Source: Roseovarius atlanticus
GTDB taxonomy: Bacteria; Pseudomonadota; Alphaproteobacteria; Rhodobacterales; Rhodobacteraceae
Length of the DNA: 64,000 bases
Assembly: GCF_001441615.1 (NCBI RefSeq)
Contig: NZ_LAXJ01000007.1
Location: 124,001-188,000, forward strand
Reading direction: 5' to 3'
Position numbers and translations under genes: made by a program. This document shows, piece after piece, positions 63,371 through 64,000 of the stretch. Each line of letters opens with the position of its first letter. The first letter of the stretch is position 1. The notes beneath the pieces are model-generated. The model saw nothing but the letters and a program-made list of their open reading frames with translations. It ran no database searches and was not told where the DNA came from.

Positions 63371-63841
63371 TCAACCCTGTGCGGCGCCTGAAAGCCGCTT
63401 CAACGGACGCGGATATGTCCGCACCATGTGCCCATCCACCGAAAAGGCCACTGGCGCGCCCGAGACCGGATCACACCACGCCAGCACCTCCCCCGCGCTT
63501 CCGTCCTCCAGCCGCGCCACGCCTTTGCCGTAATAGGCCGGAACAGCCCACGCCTCACCGTCTATCGTCGTGTGCACCGTGTAGGTCGTGGTGTCACAGC
63601 CGCTGTCGACGGTCACGCTGGCCACAACGCGCTGCGGCGTGTCCGTTGCCAACACCTCGCGTGCCCTGATAGCGTGTCGCAGGGCACCTGCGGCAAATAC
63701 CAGCAGCGCCGTGCCGATGGCGAAGATAAAGACCCGCAGTGGCACCGGCACGGGAGAGATCTCGAGCGCGTCCGGAATGACGCTGACAAGAATGAAACAG
63801 GCACCGACCAATAGGCCAAGCGCACTCGGGAAAAACGACAT
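63371..63841 (-). CDS. Membrane protein, DUF3592-like
   Basis: A 156-residue protein with two N-terminal hydrophobic helices (about 5-25 and 33-53) and an extracytoplasmic or cytosolic beta domain (RVVASVTVDSGCDTTTYTVHTTIDGEAWAVPAYYG ... VLAWCDPVSGAP). The layout is like DUF3592 proteins, but the match is weak. ATG at 63841 has the perfect ribosome site AAGGAGGT. It lies upstream of proC by 193 bp, on the same strand. Confidence 0.6.
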   Translation of the reverse strand: MSFFPSALGLLVGACFILVSVIPDALEISPVPVPLRVFIFAIGTALLVFAAGALRHAIRAREVLATDTPQRVVASVTVDSGCDTTTYTVHTTIDGEAWAVPAYYGKGVARLEDGSAGEVLAWCDPVSGAPVAFSVDGHMVRTYPRPLKRLSGAAQG

Positions 63842-63953
63842 CGCGCACCTCCTTCGATACGCCTCACTTTCCACGTGCAAGAGGTTAACCTTCCCGATCC
63901 GGCATAAATATGGCACCGAGAAGACGGCCCGCCCCGGATGCGGTTCACAACAT

Positions 63954-63980
63954 AAAAAGGGCGCGCCCTGCGGCACGCCC
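63954..63980 (-). terminator. Terminator of a minus-strand gene beyond the right edge
   Basis: On the minus strand GGGCGTGCC (63972-63980) pairs with GGCGCGCCC (63959-63967, one G-T) around GCAG, followed by a T-run (63954-63958). It should end a transcript entering from outside the window. Confidence 0.8.
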
Positions 63981-64000
63981 CCGATCTTGCATTGCATAAC

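Noticed and set aside
1..64000. Prophage, insertion sequence or gene transfer agent cluster
   Set aside because: No integrase, transposase, capsid, terminase or tail genes were recognised; only one small gene (57811-58269) has a vaguely phage-like regulatory look.

Overview
This GC-rich window (64 kb, 70 protein genes called, two tRNA genes) looks like chromosomal DNA of an alphaproteobacterium of the order Rhodobacterales (Roseobacter-type). The signs are the aroA, cmk, rpsA, ihfB, lapA-like, trpF, trpB order on one strand, an alphaproteobacterial-type glutamate-cysteine ligase, a UDG-family-4-like enzyme without the iron-sulfur cysteines, a pyrB/inactive-pyrC/plsY block and dense ATGA gene overlaps. 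I see no phage, insertion sequence, integrase or CRISPR array; this is core genome with small accessory insertions. The species was not determined.

Layout. 1-6 kb: end of an Asp/Glu racemase-like gene, a helix-hairpin-helix protein with a histone-H1-like lysine tail, a TonB-type protein, and a minus-strand ubiA/OmpA/coiled-coil unit. 5.6-10 kb: rsmE, a membrane protein, gshA, then a GbsR/MarR-type regulator with two small membrane proteins and two look-alike operators. 10-14 kb: pyrB, two membrane-anchored unknowns, a metal-site-less dihydroorotase homologue, plsY. 14-23 kb: uracil-DNA glycosylase, metallophosphoesterase, moaB, RND adaptor and permease, DsbD-alpha-like protein, YqgE, class II aldolase. 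23.4-28 kb: a second (HAE1-type) RND pump. 28-39 kb: tRNA-Ser, ychF, trpA, lldD-like gene, two FkbM methyltransferases, rplY, pth, a serine hydrolase, DUF2237, and secreted EF-hand and acidic proteins. 39-53 kb: the aroA-to-trpB block, interrupted at three places by accessory genes. 53-58 kb: an operon for three exported GYF_2-domain proteins, divergent from a LuxR-type-HTH/alpha-beta-hydrolase fusion. 58-64 kb: thymidine kinase, a KAS III-like enzyme, a 2-hydroxyacid dehydrogenase, CsaA-like, proC and a membrane protein.

Most noteworthy: the GYF_2 triple operon facing the HTH-hydrolase fusion across a perfect 12-bp palindrome (53.2-57.8 kb); a family of TTCGTACGAA-centred palindromes placed just 3' of three genes; the catalytically dead dihydroorotase homologue next to aspartate carbamoyltransferase; a 121-nt imperfect palindrome directly in front of trpB; and paired operators in the GbsR-type cassette. 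All functional calls rest on motif recognition from the translated sequence; no database search was run.
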